Source of the DNA: Meiothermus sp.
GTDB lineage: Bacteria; Deinococcota; Deinococci; Deinococcales; Thermaceae
Direction: 5' to 3'
Assembly: GCA_026004095.1 (NCBI GenBank)
Contig: BPIL01000010.1
Coordinates: 1-64,000, forward strand
DNA length: 64,000 nt
Shown here: positions 45,005 through 54,247 of the stretch, piece by piece
Layout of the letters: each line of letters starts with the position of its first letter
How positions within the stretch are numbered: the stretch's first letter is position 1
Program-made: the position numbers and the translations under genes
Notes under the pieces: generated by a model
Told to the model about the DNA's origin: nothing
Database searches by the model: none
What the model saw: only the letters and a program-made list of their open reading frames with translations

Positions 45005-45934
45005 TCACCTACGCAACATAGCCGCGATAACCGCATTCACCAGGGTCTCGGCTGAAAGGGGGCCACCAAAGGTCCAGGTCTGGGCCGAAAGCCGGTAAGC
45101 CCGGTTGTTCCTGACAGGTTCCAGGTTCCTCCACAGAGGCTCCACGCTGGGGTTTAAAAAGACGTTGTCATCGTCTTGTACGATGTAGAAGAAATTATCG
45201 GCCTTAATGGAAGCCAGGCCTTCCAGTCCCATCGTGCTGTAGCCATACAGTTGGGGACGATCCGACCAGGCGTTTTTCAAACCAATGCGCTCGAGAATTT
45301 CAGAAGCGATGCTATTGCGGGTAAAAAGCCGCATGGTGCCCACATTCTGGCTGGTAAAAGCCTGCACCAGAACAAAGCTCTCACCGCTGCGCCGGGCCTG
45401 CTCGAGGAGCCGCCGGGCCTGGGCAAAACGAGCCTCCATCTGAACCCGCACCCGGCGGCCCTGATCGCCCTTGCCCACCAGTTCCGCTACGGTCTGGAAA
45501 TCCTGCAAGACGCGGTCAAACTGGCTGCTGCCATCCTCAGGAAACGGATTAAAAGCGATGGTGGGCGCTATTTGGGAGAGCCGGCCATAGGTCTGGGTGA
45601 TCCGAAAGCTGGGTGCCAGAATCAGGTCGGGCTTGATGGCTGCAATTCGCTCGAGGCTGGGCTGCTGGCGCGTACCCACATCGGGCACGCTGCGGTCGAG
45701 CGCAACCGGGATCTTGACCCATTCGTGGTAGCCGCGAATATCAGCCATACCCGCTGGCTGTATCCCCAGCGCCAGTAGGTATTCGGCGTAAGTCCATTCC
45801 AGGGCCACCACCCGCTTAGGGGTACCTGCCACACAGGTCTCACCCAACGCATGCTGCACAAGCCGGCCTGTGCAAGCCTGGGCAGCAGCCAGCGAGGCCA
45901 GAACAAACGCAAACCCGAAAACCAATCGCTTCAT
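45005..45934 (-). CDS. Iron-complex binding protein 2 (Cys-pair type)
   Basis: 309 residues. Signal peptide MKRLVFGFAFVLASLAAAQA, then CTGRLVQHALGETCVAGTPK and RVVALEWTYAEYLLALGI, which is the FecB/FhuD fold with two Cys in the first mature strand. It shares this start, including the Cys pair, with the neighbour at 45951. Conserved lobe segment QPSLERIAAIKPDLILAPSF. Probably binds a ferric siderophore. Confidence 0.92.
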   Translation of the reverse strand: MKRLVFGFAFVLASLAAAQACTGRLVQHALGETCVAGTPKRVVALEWTYAEYLLALGIQPAGMADIRGYHEWVKIPVALDRSVPDVGTRQQPSLERIAAIKPDLILAPSFRITQTYGRLSQIAPTIAFNPFPEDGSSQFDRVLQDFQTVAELVGKGDQGRRVRVQMEARFAQARRLLEQARRSGESFVLVQAFTSQNVGTMRLFTRNSIASEILERIGLKNAWSDRPQLYGYSTMGLEGLASIKADNFFYIVQDDDNVFLNPSVEPLWRNLEPVRNNRAYRLSAQTWTFGGPLSAETLVNAVIAAMLRR

Positions 45935-45950
45935 ACAGCCTCCTTACAAA

Positions 45951-46853
45951 CTAGGGAGTTCTCAACAAGAACCGTTCCAGATCATCCAGCACCCGGCTGG
46001 CCGCCAGCGGCCCTATGCCCAGATACCAGTGGTCGTCCTCCACCCGTATGGCCCGCCCACGCTGCACCGCAGATAAGCGACGCCACAGGGGATGGTTTAG
46101 CACCGCGTTCAGCTCAGTTTGATTGGGATCCCCATAGGCGGCGTAAAAGATGTAATCGGCATCCATATCGGCGATGCGCTCCTGGGAGATAAATTCGGCG
46201 AATTTGTCACTGTCCTGGCTTTTGGGTCTGGGTAAGCCTATATCCGCCAGGATGGTACCGATGAAGTTGGCCTTGCAGTACAGGCGAATCTGGCCCGGAA
46301 CGAAACGCACCATGCTCACGCTGGGCAGGTGTCCACGACCCCCCAGGCGGTTGCGCAACTGGGTGACCCGCCGCTGGTACTGGGCCAGCAACACCCTGGC
46401 CTGGGTGCTCCGCCCCAGGGCTTCACCTACCAGGAGCAGGTTGTCTTTCCAGACCACCCCCACCGTCTCGGCCATTACGGTAGGGGCAATGCGCGAAAGC
46501 TGCGGATAAATCTGACCATGCCGCAACTTGTTGCTGAGAATCAGGTCGGGCTTCAGGGCTATTATTTTTTCCAAATTAGGCTGCTGGATGGTGCCCACCG
46601 ACTGGATTCCTTCAGTTAGGCCCAGCAAGTAGCTCTGGAACGGCTGGCCCGGCGCGGTAACCGCCCCGACCGGCTTAACCCCCAGGGCCAGCGCACTGTC
46701 GAGTTCACCGGTGTCCAACACCACAACCCGCTGGGCCACCTTGGGCACGCAGGTTTCACCCATTGCGTGCTGAATTAGCCGGCCCTGGCAGGCCTGGGCC
46801 AGCGCCGTCGCAGTCAGACCTACTATAGAAAGTAGCACCCAGGCCTTTTTCAT
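45951..46853 (-). CDS. Iron-complex binding protein 3 (Cys-pair type)
   Basis: 300 residues. Signal peptide MKKAWVLLSIVGLTATALAQ, then ACQGRLIQHAMGETCVPKVA, the same Cys-pair start as the gene downstream, and QPNLEKIIALKPDLILSN. A tandem paralogue of the 45005 gene, but with low identity elsewhere. The start overlaps the stop of the SRPBCC gene by 4 bp, so they are translationally coupled. Confidence 0.92.
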   Translation of the reverse strand: MKKAWVLLSIVGLTATALAQACQGRLIQHAMGETCVPKVAQRVVVLDTGELDSALALGVKPVGAVTAPGQPFQSYLLGLTEGIQSVGTIQQPNLEKIIALKPDLILSNKLRHGQIYPQLSRIAPTVMAETVGVVWKDNLLLVGEALGRSTQARVLLAQYQRRVTQLRNRLGGRGHLPSVSMVRFVPGQIRLYCKANFIGTILADIGLPRPKSQDSDKFAEFISQERIADMDADYIFYAAYGDPNQTELNAVLNHPLWRRLSAVQRGRAIRVEDDHWYLGIGPLAASRVLDDLERFLLRTP

Positions 46854-47257
46854 ACGGTTTCCTCTACCAGGCTTTTCAGATGCCTGAGCATGGCTTGACA
46901 GATCTTTTGATTGCCGCGTGCCAGGTTCTCGAGGGTATATCTGGCATAATGCGGGGTTTCCATCGAGCAGTGCACCTCGGTATGGCCGTCCACCTCCCGC
47001 AAGGTAAACAAGAACTCCCTCGTAGCGAAGCTCAGGCCGAATACCTCGGGCGGCCGCAAGTGGGTGAGCCTACCAGGAAAGCGTGGGTGCTTGGGGAAGC
47101 TAAAGAAGAGCTCGGCCCCCTCGCACAGAGAACCCTCGAGGCGCAGTAGGGTGTTTTTGATCCAACGTGGGGCCAGCTCAAAATCGGTCAGAACAGCCCA
47201 AACCCGGTCGCGCCGAGAGGCGATCACCAGACTGCTTTCGACGTGAACGGAAGCCAT
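46850..47257 (-). CDS. SRPBCC (START/Bet v1-like) domain protein
   Basis: 135 residues. VESSLVIASRRDRVWAVLTDFELAPRWIKN is a typical first strand and helix of the SRPBCC fold, ending in a long C-terminal helix. The fold surrounds a hydrophobic pocket for small aromatic or lipid-like molecules. No signal peptide, so it is cytoplasmic. Being coupled between two iron-complex binding proteins, it may receive or modify the imported chelate; this is inference. Confidence 0.8.
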   Translation of the reverse strand: MASVHVESSLVIASRRDRVWAVLTDFELAPRWIKNTLLRLEGSLCEGAELFFSFPKHPRFPGRLTHLRPPEVFGLSFATREFLFTLREVDGHTEVHCSMETPHYARYTLENLARGNQKICQAMLRHLKSLVEETV

Positions 47258-47259
47258 CG

Positions 47260-48216
47260 CTAGCGTACCTTCTCCAGGATCAGCCGGGTCAGGTCGTTGG
47301 AGTTGCGCAAGCTCACCAGCGGGCCGCTGTAGGGGCTATAGGCCTCGGGAAGGTAAAGAATGCTCTGATCTTTCAAGCGTTTGCCCACAGGGCTTTCAAA
47401 AAACGCTTTGGAGCCGTCGTACTGTCCGCCCGGAGGGAACACCACCACCAGGGTCTCTTTATCTAAGGAGAGCAGGGCCTCATCGCTGATAGGGGCTCCG
47501 ACGTTGAGGGTGATCTTGTCCGGGGTAAAGCCATCCTTGAAACCCAGCTCGCGCAGGTCTGGCATCAGCCGTACCCCGGTGTAAATCCAGTTGGCCCCCC
47601 CGGCAAAAGGCGCGATAACCACCGCCTTGGGGTACTTCTGGAAGACACCAGCAGCCCTCAGCCGGGCGGCGTTGCGCCGGTTGTTTACCGCTACCTGCTC
47701 AATAATCGCCTCGGCCTGGGCAGTGCGGCCAAAAATCCGCCCCAGGTCGCGCAGCCCTCGCTGCCAGAACCCCTCGCCCCCCTCCTGGTAGCCAACGGTG
47801 GGCGCGATAGCCGAGAGCTTGTCGTAGTGTTGGTTGCCCTGCCAGGTCAGGCGTACGATGAGATCGGGCTTCAAAGCCAGAATGGTCTCGAGGTTCGGCT
47901 GGATCCAGCTACCCACATACACCGGGTTATTCAGGCGGGCACGGGCCAAAAACCCCTTCCTCAGAACCTCGGGTTTTACCCGCCCGGCCTCAACATCGGC
48001 CGGTGTAAGGTAGGCGCTGCCCAGGCCCACAATTCGGTCGGAAACGCCCAGCGCCATCAGCCATCCCAGGGCTTCTTCATCCAAAACCACCACGCGTTGT
48101 GGGGTTTTATTGAGGGTCGCGCTGCCTTCGTCGTGCTTGATGGTCAGAGGGAAAGCACCCTGGGCCAGCGCCACAAACAGAAAACCAAAAAGTACCACCA
48201 AGATTGCTTTCTTCAC
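47260..48216 (-). CDS. Iron-complex binding protein 4
   Basis: 318 residues from the GTG at 48216 (signal peptide [18 protein letters not shown]). [20 protein letters not shown] and [17 protein letters not shown] match the FecB fold, and [18 protein letters not shown] the lobe motif. Its closest relative here is the protein at 52318. An insertion sequence begins 3 bp upstream of the start codon, which removes the native ribosome site; the ancestral site can be reconstructed (AGAGGAG). Confidence 0.9.
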   Translation of the reverse strand: MKKAILVVLFGFLFVALAQGAFPLTIKHDEGSATLNKTPQRVVVLDEEALGWLMALGVSDRIVGLGSAYLTPADVEAGRVKPEVLRKGFLARARLNNPVYVGSWIQPNLETILALKPDLIVRLTWQGNQHYDKLSAIAPTVGYQEGGEGFWQRGLRDLGRIFGRTAQAEAIIEQVAVNNRRNAARLRAAGVFQKYPKAVVIAPFAGGANWIYTGVRLMPDLRELGFKDGFTPDKITLNVGAPISDEALLSLDKETLVVVFPPGGQYDGSKAFFESPVGKRLKDQSILYLPEAYSPYSGPLVSLRNSNDLTRLILEKVR

Positions 48217-48219
48217 TGT
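48216..48219. repeat. Possible 4-bp target duplication of the IS701-like element
   Basis: CTGT here and at 49297-49300 flanks the element. Four bp fits the IS701 family, although so short a match could be chance. Confidence 0.5.
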
Positions 48220-49296
48220 TTAGGAGTTACGCAGTTGCCTTCCTCCCCTCTACTCGGCTACCCTTTTCTGCAAAGCACACAGACTAAGAGGGATTAGCTG
48301 CTATGAACCCACCAAAGTGCAACGACCTGGACTACATCCACTTCCTCATCGCTGCCCAGAGGGTCTTTACCTGCAGCGAAGCCGCCCGCTGCCAACCAGA
48401 GGCCCCAGCCCACGATGCCTTCACCCGTCTGCTCCAGCGACAGCCTCCCGACACGGAGGCGCTGTGGCAGGAGGCCAGGGCCTTGGTGGAGCCCACCCGA
48501 GGGCTTTTGGTGCTGGATGATACCACCCTGGATAAACCCTACGCCCGGCGGATGGAGTTGGTGACCTACCACTGGAGCGGCAAGCACCAGCGGGTGGTCA
48601 AGGGGATCGCCCTCATGACCCTGCTGTGGACGGAGGGCCAGGCTCTCATCCCCTGTGACTTCCGGGTCTACGACAAGCCTTCGGGGGGCCCGAGCAAGAA
48701 CGCGCACTTTCTGGAGATGCTGCGGGTGGCCAAGGGACGGGGCTTTGCCCCGGCGTACGTGCTGATGGATAGCTGGTACGCTTCGCTGGAGAACCTGAAG
48801 GGGATTGTTGGCCTGGGCTGGCGCTTCCTCACCCGGCTGAAGGGGAACCGCCTGGTGAACCCTGAGGGGGCGGGGCTGCGGCCGGTGAGCGAGGTAGAGA
48901 TACCCCCGGCGGGACGGGTGGTGCACCTGAAGGGTTTTGGTTTGGTCAGGGTGTTCCGGACGGTTTCAAAAGACGGGGACGCGGAGTACTGGGCGACCAA
49001 CGACCTGGGGATGCGCGAGGAGCAACGGGGGGAGCTGGAGCGGGCGGGATGGGGTATAGAGGTCTACCACCGGGGCCTCAAGGGGTGTTGCGGGGTGGAG
49101 CGGGCCCAGGTGAGGAAGAAGGTTTCGGTCTTAGGCCACCTGCTGCTGGCCCTGCGGGCTTTCCTCAGGCTGGAGGCACACCGCTTGCGGACGGGGGTGA
49201 GCTGGTACGAGTCCAAGACAAGCATCATTCGCGAGGCGATACGAAGTTACCTGGCCAATCCCATCCACATCCTTCACCCAACTGCGTAACTCCTAA
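48220..49296 (+). mobile_element. IS701/IS4-like insertion sequence
   Basis: 1077 bp with perfect 18-bp inverted repeats: TTAGGAGTTACGCAGTTG (48220-48237) and its complement (49279-49296). It holds one transposase gene on the plus strand, opposite to the surrounding genes. No CTCGAG inside. Confidence 0.9.
48303..49289 (+). CDS. Transposase, IS701-like DDE type
   Basis: 328 residues. The first catalytic Asp is in LLVLDDTTLDKPYARRMEL, a typical IS701 motif; the second is probably in VLMDSWYAS, and the Glu in WGIEVYHRGLKGCCGVER (YHRGLK region of DDE_Tnp_IS701). The reading frame is intact and reaches into the right inverted repeat. It is likely active or recently so. Confidence 0.88.
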   Translation: MNPPKCNDLDYIHFLIAAQRVFTCSEAARCQPEAPAHDAFTRLLQRQPPDTEALWQEARALVEPTRGLLVLDDTTLDKPYARRMELVTYHWSGKHQRVVKGIALMTLLWTEGQALIPCDFRVYDKPSGGPSKNAHFLEMLRVAKGRGFAPAYVLMDSWYASLENLKGIVGLGWRFLTRLKGNRLVNPEGAGLRPVSEVEIPPAGRVVHLKGFGLVRVFRTVSKDGDAEYWATNDLGMREEQRGELERAGWGIEVYHRGLKGCCGVERAQVRKKVSVLGHLLLALRAFLRLEAHRLRTGVSWYESKTSIIREAIRSYLANPIHILHPTA

Positions 49297-49327
49297 CTGT
49301 TATATGAAATCCTTTTGATTCATTCCC

Positions 49328-49888
49328 CTAACATCCCCCCGGCCACCAGTGAAATAGGGTGTAGCTCTGGATAAGCGCGGGCTGGGTTTGTAGGTAAGCG
49401 CACCGGGCTTCCACCTTGGCCCACAGCTCCTCTTCATCCTGCACCTGCCCATTGGCCACGACCGCGTCAATGAGCCCCCAGGTTCGTTCTACCGGCTGCA
49501 ACTCGGGCGAGTAGGGTGGCAGATAACACAGCCCCAGGCCCTTGGCTGGCTCCACCCGCCCCGAGGTGTGCCAGCCAGCCTGATCCAGCACCACCAGTAC
49601 CAGCTTGCCCGCCCCCGCCCCCCGTAGCCGGGCAAAGGCCTCCAACACCAACTGGAACCCCTCCACCGAGACCGAGGGCAGCAGCCAGTACTCGCTTTCC
49701 CCCGTACCCGGTCTTATGAAGGCGTACACATACAGCCAGCGATAGCGGGGCCGCTCCTGCGCTAGCGGCGTCCTCCCTCGCAAGGCCCATACCCGTCGGC
49801 GGATGGGCTTCAGCCCTATTCGGTGCTCATCAAAGCCCCACACCTCCAACTCCAGTTCAGGAAAGAGCAACCTGAACAGGAAAACCAT
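49328..49888 (-). CDS. IS630 transposase, catalytic half
   Basis: 186 residues with DDE domain: the first Asp in WGFDEHRIGLKP, the second in LVVLDQAGWHTS, and the Glu in LPPYSPELQPVERTWGLI. It starts at an ATG that overlaps the stop of the first frame (TGATG). A run of seven A at about 49898-49904 just before the end of frame one suggests a slippage site to make the fused transposase, or coupled re-initiation. Confidence 0.88.
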   Translation of the reverse strand: MVFLFRLLFPELELEVWGFDEHRIGLKPIRRRVWALRGRTPLAQERPRYRWLYVYAFIRPGTGESEYWLLPSVSVEGFQLVLEAFARLRGAGAGKLVLVVLDQAGWHTSGRVEPAKGLGLCYLPPYSPELQPVERTWGLIDAVVANGQVQDEEELWAKVEARCAYLQTQPALIQSYTLFHWWPGGC

Positions 49889-50400
49889 CAGAAAGAGCTT
49901 TTTTTGAAAGCCTCCTGCCGCTTCGCATCCGCCTCCCGGTGGCGCGGCCGGGGGCGCAGCGGGGCCAGGCCCAGGCGACGCATCCAGTACCAGGCCCGCC
50001 GCCCATCCACCGGACGTCCCAGCCTTTCAGCCAGCCACTCCGCAGCGTTGCGAATGCTCCAAAGCCCGTCCCTGGGATGGGGCTGGAGGAGGGCCTGGCG
50101 GAAGCCCTCCTGGAGTTCGGGCGGTACGAGGGGGGCCCGGCCTTTGTTCTCGTGCCGCAGATTCTTCATGGGCAGGCCCTGATTGTAGCGGTGGATTACC
50201 TGACGCACCCAGCGATCGGTATAGCCCAGATTCCTGGCTACCTCGGGGATGCTCTGACCCCTGGCCAGCAGCCAGAGAGCGTGCCAGCGGGCGCGTTCGG
50301 TGTGGTCTTGGGACTCCCGGTAGAGGGCGTGGAGGTTATCCGGATGGTGTCGCAGTTGGAGTTCCAACCGGGGGCGGCGCTGATGTTGGGCCAGTTGCAT
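49888..50400 (-). CDS. IS630 transposase, helix-turn-helix half
   Basis: 170 residues with a winged/HTH region (IPEVARNLGYTDRWVRQVIHRY) and the second DNA-binding part (WSIRNAAEWLAERLGRPVDG...WYWMRRLGL). It ends after KKSSF, where a seven-A run lies just before; the catalytic part is in the next frame. The pair forms the usual split IS630 gene. Confidence 0.88.
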   Translation of the reverse strand: MQLAQHQRRPRLELQLRHHPDNLHALYRESQDHTERARWHALWLLARGQSIPEVARNLGYTDRWVRQVIHRYNQGLPMKNLRHENKGRAPLVPPELQEGFRQALLQPHPRDGLWSIRNAAEWLAERLGRPVDGRRAWYWMRRLGLAPLRPRPRHREADAKRQEAFKKSSF

Positions 50401-50494
50401 GGCTCCATTTTAGTGGAAAGAGTCTTGAAGATTTCTTATTAGCTCCTCTTCGCGAGCGCATTTGTGCTGCGCTCGAGCGGCATTCGCAAAGGGA

Positions 50495-50538
50495 AGTCTA
50501 TTGGGTGTTGCTTTATAAAGTCAAGTATTCCACTCGGA
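50495..50538 (-). promoter_or_regulatory. Iron-locus promoter, copy 1
   Basis: On the minus strand: TCCGAGTGGA (50529-50538), 4 nt, TTGACT (50519-50524), 18 nt, TAGACT (50495-50500). It once stood about 80 bp before the binding-protein gene now ending at 47260; two insertion sequences have moved it more than 2 kb away. Confidence 0.8.
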
Positions 50539-50599
50539 TTTATCGGCCTTACTCCAGATCAGGCACCGTATTAGCTCAGCCTGCAGCCCCCCCAAGGCC

Positions 50600-51575
50600 C
50601 TAAGCCGATGTCGTATCCAGCCTGCGCTGATAGGCTTCGGGATCCCAGGGAACGCGTGTCCGCTTTACGGTTGGATCGGGGATGGGCACCGCCGAGAGCA
50701 GGGCTTTGGTGTAATCGTCCTGCGGGTTCCGGTAGATGGTGTGTGCATCGGCCAGCTCTACCAGACGCCCCCTGTACATAACCGCCACCCGATCCGAGAT
50801 GCTCTCCACCACAGCCAGGTCGTGTGAGATGAAAAGCAGGGTTAGCCCCAGGGTTTTCTTTAGTTCCCTGATGAGCTCGAGAATTTCAGCACGAATGGAG
50901 ACATCCAGCGCAGACACACACTCATCGGCCACAATAAAGTCGGGGTTGAGCGCCAGGGCTCGAGCAATGCCGATGCGCTGGCGTTGCCCACCGGAAAACT
51001 CGTGCGGGTAGCGGCGGGCCATATCGGGGTCAAGCTGTACCATCTCCAGCAGTTCGGCCACCCGCTGGTTGCGCGCTGCGGCTGTCTTATGGGTGTTGTG
51101 AATTAGCAAAGGCTCAGCCAGGATATCCCCCACGGTCATGCGTGGGTTGAGGCTGGCGAAGGGATCCTGGAAGATTATCTGTAGCCGCCGGCGCAACGGC
51201 CGAAGCTCGTGTTTAGGCAGATGGGTGATATCCTGCCCGTCAAATACGATGCGGCCGCCCGTGGGCTCAATCAGCCGCAGGATGCACCGGCCTACCGTGG
51301 TTTTGCCCGAGCCACTTTCGCCCACCAGCCCCAGCACCTCTCCCTTGTGTATTTTCAGACTCACGTCGGACACCGCCTTTACATAGCCCTGAACACGGTT
51401 TAGAAGACCGCCCCGCAGCGGAAACCATTTCTGCAGGTGCTCAATTTCCAGGAGCACCGGCGGCTCCTCTTGTTTGGGTGGGGCCGGTTTAGCCATGTCG
51501 ATGCGCGGCACAGAGGCGATAAGCCGCTGGGTGTAAGCTTCCTTGGGGGCCGCGAAAATTTCTTTAACCCCCCCC
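50600..51575 (-). CDS. DppF/OppF-like half of a double ABC ATPase (downstream of frameshift)
   Basis: About 325 residues. It begins at the frameshift with [21 protein letters not shown], which is the natural C terminus of a DppD domain, then a second complete ATPase domain (Walker [10 protein letters not shown], signature [10 protein letters not shown], Walker [13 protein letters not shown]). The tail [16 protein letters not shown] is normal for the peptide/nickel family. If it is not reached by slippage at the G9 tract, translation could restart at the ATG at 51496, but no ribosome site is visible. Together with the upstream gene it forms a GsiA-like DppD-DppF fusion. Confidence 0.82.
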
Positions 51576-52307
51576 CTCTTCCACCTTAACCCCGTGCTGC
51601 ATAACCACCACTCGATCGGCCATCTCGGCCACCACCCCGAGGTCGTGGGTGATGAAAAGCACACTGGTCTGGATCTCCGACTTAAGCTTGTTGATCAGCT
51701 CCAGAATCTGGGCTTGAATAATCACGTCCAGCGCGGTGGTGGGCTCATCGGCGATGAGCAGGCTGGGCTTGCAGGAAAGCGCCATGGCGATCATTACCCG
51801 CTGCCGCATGCCCCCAGACATCTGGTGGGGGTAATCTGCAAATCGCCGGTGTGGATTGGGAATTTCCACCAGGTTAAGCATCTCTATAGCCAGGGCCCTG
51901 GCCTCCTGACGGCTTTTCCCTTGATGGAGCCGGATGGCCTCCACAATCTGGTCACCCACGGTGTAGACCGGATTTAACGAGGTCATCGGTTCCTGAAAAA
52001 TCATGGCGATGTCGTTGCCGCGAATCCGGCGCATCTGCGCTTCCGTCAGGCCGATTAGCTCCTTCGGTTGCCCATCCTTGCCCCGAAACCAGACCTGGCC
52101 GGATACAATCCGCCCCGGCGGGCTGGGTATGAGCCGCATAATGGCTAAACTGGTTACACTTTTACCCGACCCCGACTCCCCAACCACCGCCAGCGTCTCG
52201 CCCTTATTGATGTGAAAGGACAGGTCGCGCACGGCCTGGATCACCCCGTTGTCGGTGGTGAACTCAACTGTTAGCTGATTGACTTCCAGTATTCGATCCT
52301 GTTTCAT
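51564..52307 (-). CDS. DppD/OppD-like half of a double ABC ATPase (upstream of frameshift)
   Basis: 247 residues. Walker [10 protein letters not shown] (about residue 43), signature MSGGMRQRV, Walker [14 protein letters not shown] and the peptide-family loop [17 protein letters not shown]. It stops early at VEEGGG because of a run of nine G (minus strand); removing one G restores the frame into the next ATPase. No permease or peptide-binding gene (OppA/B/C) is adjacent, so the partner is unknown. The start follows GGAG. The location between two iron-binding-protein genes suggests iron-linked transport. Confidence 0.85.
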   Translation of the reverse strand: MKQDRILEVNQLTVEFTTDNGVIQAVRDLSFHINKGETLAVVGESGSGKSVTSLAIMRLIPSPPGRIVSGQVWFRGKDGQPKELIGLTEAQMRRIRGNDIAMIFQEPMTSLNPVYTVGDQIVEAIRLHQGKSRQEARALAIEMLNLVEIPNPHRRFADYPHQMSGGMRQRVMIAMALSCKPSLLIADEPTTALDVIIQAQILELINKLKSEIQTSVLFITHDLGVVAEMADRVVVMQHGVKVEEGGG

Positions 52308-52317
52308 GCTGCTCCTT

Positions 52318-53253
52318 TCAGCGTCCCAACAGCAAACGGGCTATTTTTTCCGCCCTGCGCAGGTCGGTGATGGGGCCCCCTTGGGGTTCTTGAAGATCCA
52401 GCTCGTAGCGGTACAAAGGCACCTGTGTGGTTTTGAGCACGCGCTCACTGGTTAGTTCCGGATACCGGCCATCGGGGGTTTTGGCCCGTATATACAGCAC
52501 AAAGTCGGTATTGCTTCGGTTTATAGTGGCAAGGGCTTCTGGTGAGACCGGCTGGTAGGAGCCATCTTTAATCTCCACGCCCGGTACGCTAGCCAGACGA
52601 AAACCCAAACGGGCCAGCGCGATGGAGTAGTTGAACTTTGGCCCAAACACCCCGGTAAACTGCTCGTTGTACAGGAAAAGCGAGGTAACGCGGGGGTTCT
52701 TAGCCACGAAAGGAGCCAGCCGCCCACGCCAAACCCGCATCTGGGCATCGTAATCGCGCAGCACTTTCTGAGCTTGCTGGGTTTGATTGAGGGCTCTTGC
52801 AGTCTCTAAAAAAGCCGTGCGCCACCCTGTAACTGGATCGCGGTTAAACTCCCAAGCCAGCACCGGGGCTATTTTCTTCAAGCCCTCAATGGCCTCCGAG
52901 GTTCCCCAGACCAGTATCAGGTCGGGCTTGAGTGAGAGCACGGCCTCGAGCGAGGGTTGCATGGAGTTGCCCACATAGATGGCCGGGCCTAGCTGGCTGG
53001 GCGAGTAGTAAGTAAGGCCGCTAACCACTTCGCCTGGCCGGACGGCCTGTATTCGGCTAGAACCATAGCCAACCGGCTTTACTCCCAGCGGTATCAAGAG
53101 TTCTAGTAATTCCTCCCCCAAGGCCACCACACGCTCGGGCTTTTTCACAATTGTGGTTTCGCCCGCATCGTGTCGAATGGTCAGCGGGTAGGCGGTCTGG
53201 GCACCGGCTAGCAAGCTCCAGCAAAAAGCTACGATCATCAGGTTCCGTATCAT
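52318..53253 (-). CDS. Iron-complex binding protein 5
   Basis: 311 residues. Signal peptide ending AGAQTA, then [20 protein letters not shown] and [17 protein letters not shown]; lobe segment [19 protein letters not shown]. Closest relative in the window is the gene at 47260. Start overlaps the stop of the VOC gene by 4 bp (ATGA). Confidence 0.92.
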   Translation of the reverse strand: MIRNLMIVAFCWSLLAGAQTAYPLTIRHDAGETTIVKKPERVVALGEELLELLIPLGVKPVGYGSSRIQAVRPGEVVSGLTYYSPSQLGPAIYVGNSMQPSLEAVLSLKPDLILVWGTSEAIEGLKKIAPVLAWEFNRDPVTGWRTAFLETARALNQTQQAQKVLRDYDAQMRVWRGRLAPFVAKNPRVTSLFLYNEQFTGVFGPKFNYSIALARLGFRLASVPGVEIKDGSYQPVSPEALATINRSNTDFVLYIRAKTPDGRYPELTSERVLKTTQVPLYRYELDLQEPQGGPITDLRRAEKIARLLLGR

Positions 53254-53993
53254 CGTTCTCCTTTCTCATCCCCAAGGACGGGCTCGAGGATGGGATCACC
53301 CAGAAGGTGAATCGCCACGCCCTGGGTCTGGCCCCGATCCAGCCTGCCCTCGAGCGGATGACGGGTGCGCAGGATGAGTGTTTGCAAGCCCTCTTCCGTT
53401 GAGGTCTGTAAGTACAGCAGGTGAGATCCAATGGTAAAGACGGCGCGCCGCCCCTGGGCCGTACTCTCAAAAAACCCTTGCTGCCCCAAAAGCCGGCGAA
53501 AGCGAAGCGTTTGACCCAGCAGGTTGGGGGTATGTAAACAAAGTGCGTGCAATCCGACCACCCCATTGGGGTGCTGGGACGGAAGATGGATGGGCTGTGG
53601 CATCAACGGGTTGAACAGCAGGGGCAGTGGAAACCAGGGCAGGGCCAGATGCGGGCACCATCCCCCCAGGGTCTCATAGCTCAGATCCTGGGCCCGGAGG
53701 TGGGCCTCGAGTTCGGCGAAAGAAGCTTTGGGGGTAAGACAAAAGTCCAGCAAGCGGCGCTGCCTGTATTGCCTCAGGCGGCTTTGCAGAATCTCCCCTC
53801 CCCTAGCCAGAAAGCGTTCCAGCCCGCCCTGGTGTGGTAAGAACTCCAGCAATACGCCATCGGGCAGGTATATCCAGGCCCCGCCCCAATGGGGGCTGCG
53901 CACCACTGCAAACCCCAGATCGCGGAAGTTTTGTACGGCCGCCTCGAGGTTCTCGAAGCGAAGCAAGATATGGGAAACGCGAAATTCAAGCAT
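53250..53993 (-). CDS. VOC/glyoxalase-fold protein
   Basis: 247 residues. VSHILLRFENLEAAVQNFRDLGF is the classic VOC opening, and the length allows two modules with a second one near VVGLHALCLHTPNLLG. The fold binds metals or small molecules and includes dioxygenases, glyoxalase I and antibiotic-binding proteins. Cytoplasmic. It is translationally coupled to an iron-complex binding protein, so a role with the imported ligand is possible. No clear metal triad can be assigned. Confidence 0.8.
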   Translation of the reverse strand: MLEFRVSHILLRFENLEAAVQNFRDLGFAVVRSPHWGGAWIYLPDGVLLEFLPHQGGLERFLARGGEILQSRLRQYRQRRLLDFCLTPKASFAELEAHLRAQDLSYETLGGWCPHLALPWFPLPLLFNPLMPQPIHLPSQHPNGVVGLHALCLHTPNLLGQTLRFRRLLGQQGFFESTAQGRRAVFTIGSHLLYLQTSTEEGLQTLILRTRHPLEGRLDRGQTQGVAIHLLGDPILEPVLGDEKGER

Positions 53994-54247
53994 TCACATC
54001 CCCCTCACCTGCCACACCCAGAAAGTAGAGGGCCCAGGGCTCCACCCGGCTCGAGGGTTCGGTCTGAGCCAAAAACTAACTTCACCACCCGGATTAGTCG
54101 GATTTTGGGCTCGAGGCACACCCCCCTCACCTGCATAGCTTTGCCAAAAGCCTGCCGCCCGGGGTTTTAGCAACCGCTGGCCGCCCTGCGCCACCATCTG
54201 CGAAGTTCCCGGGGGTTGCAGGGCCTGGCCTAACACCACCAACACCC

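Larger units (their letters stand above)
49305..50436 (-). mobile_element. IS630-family insertion sequence
   Basis: About 1132 bp flanked by TA (49303-49304 and 50437-50438), the expected target of IS630 elements. The ends form an imperfect inverted repeat of about 29 bp with roughly 21 matches. It contains two overlapping transposase frames on the minus strand and lies only 8 bp from the IS701-like element. No CTCGAG inside. Confidence 0.82.

Noticed and set aside
54085-54105. Possible fourth copy of the iron promoter before the VOC gene
   Set aside because: Only AATCCGACT is shared; no TTGACT or TAGACT occurs at the right distances.
53997-54137. Segment GTGAGGGG repeated before the VOC gene
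   Set aside because: Two short similar stretches (near 54003 and 54126) look like a ribosome-site-like partial duplication; too short to call an element.
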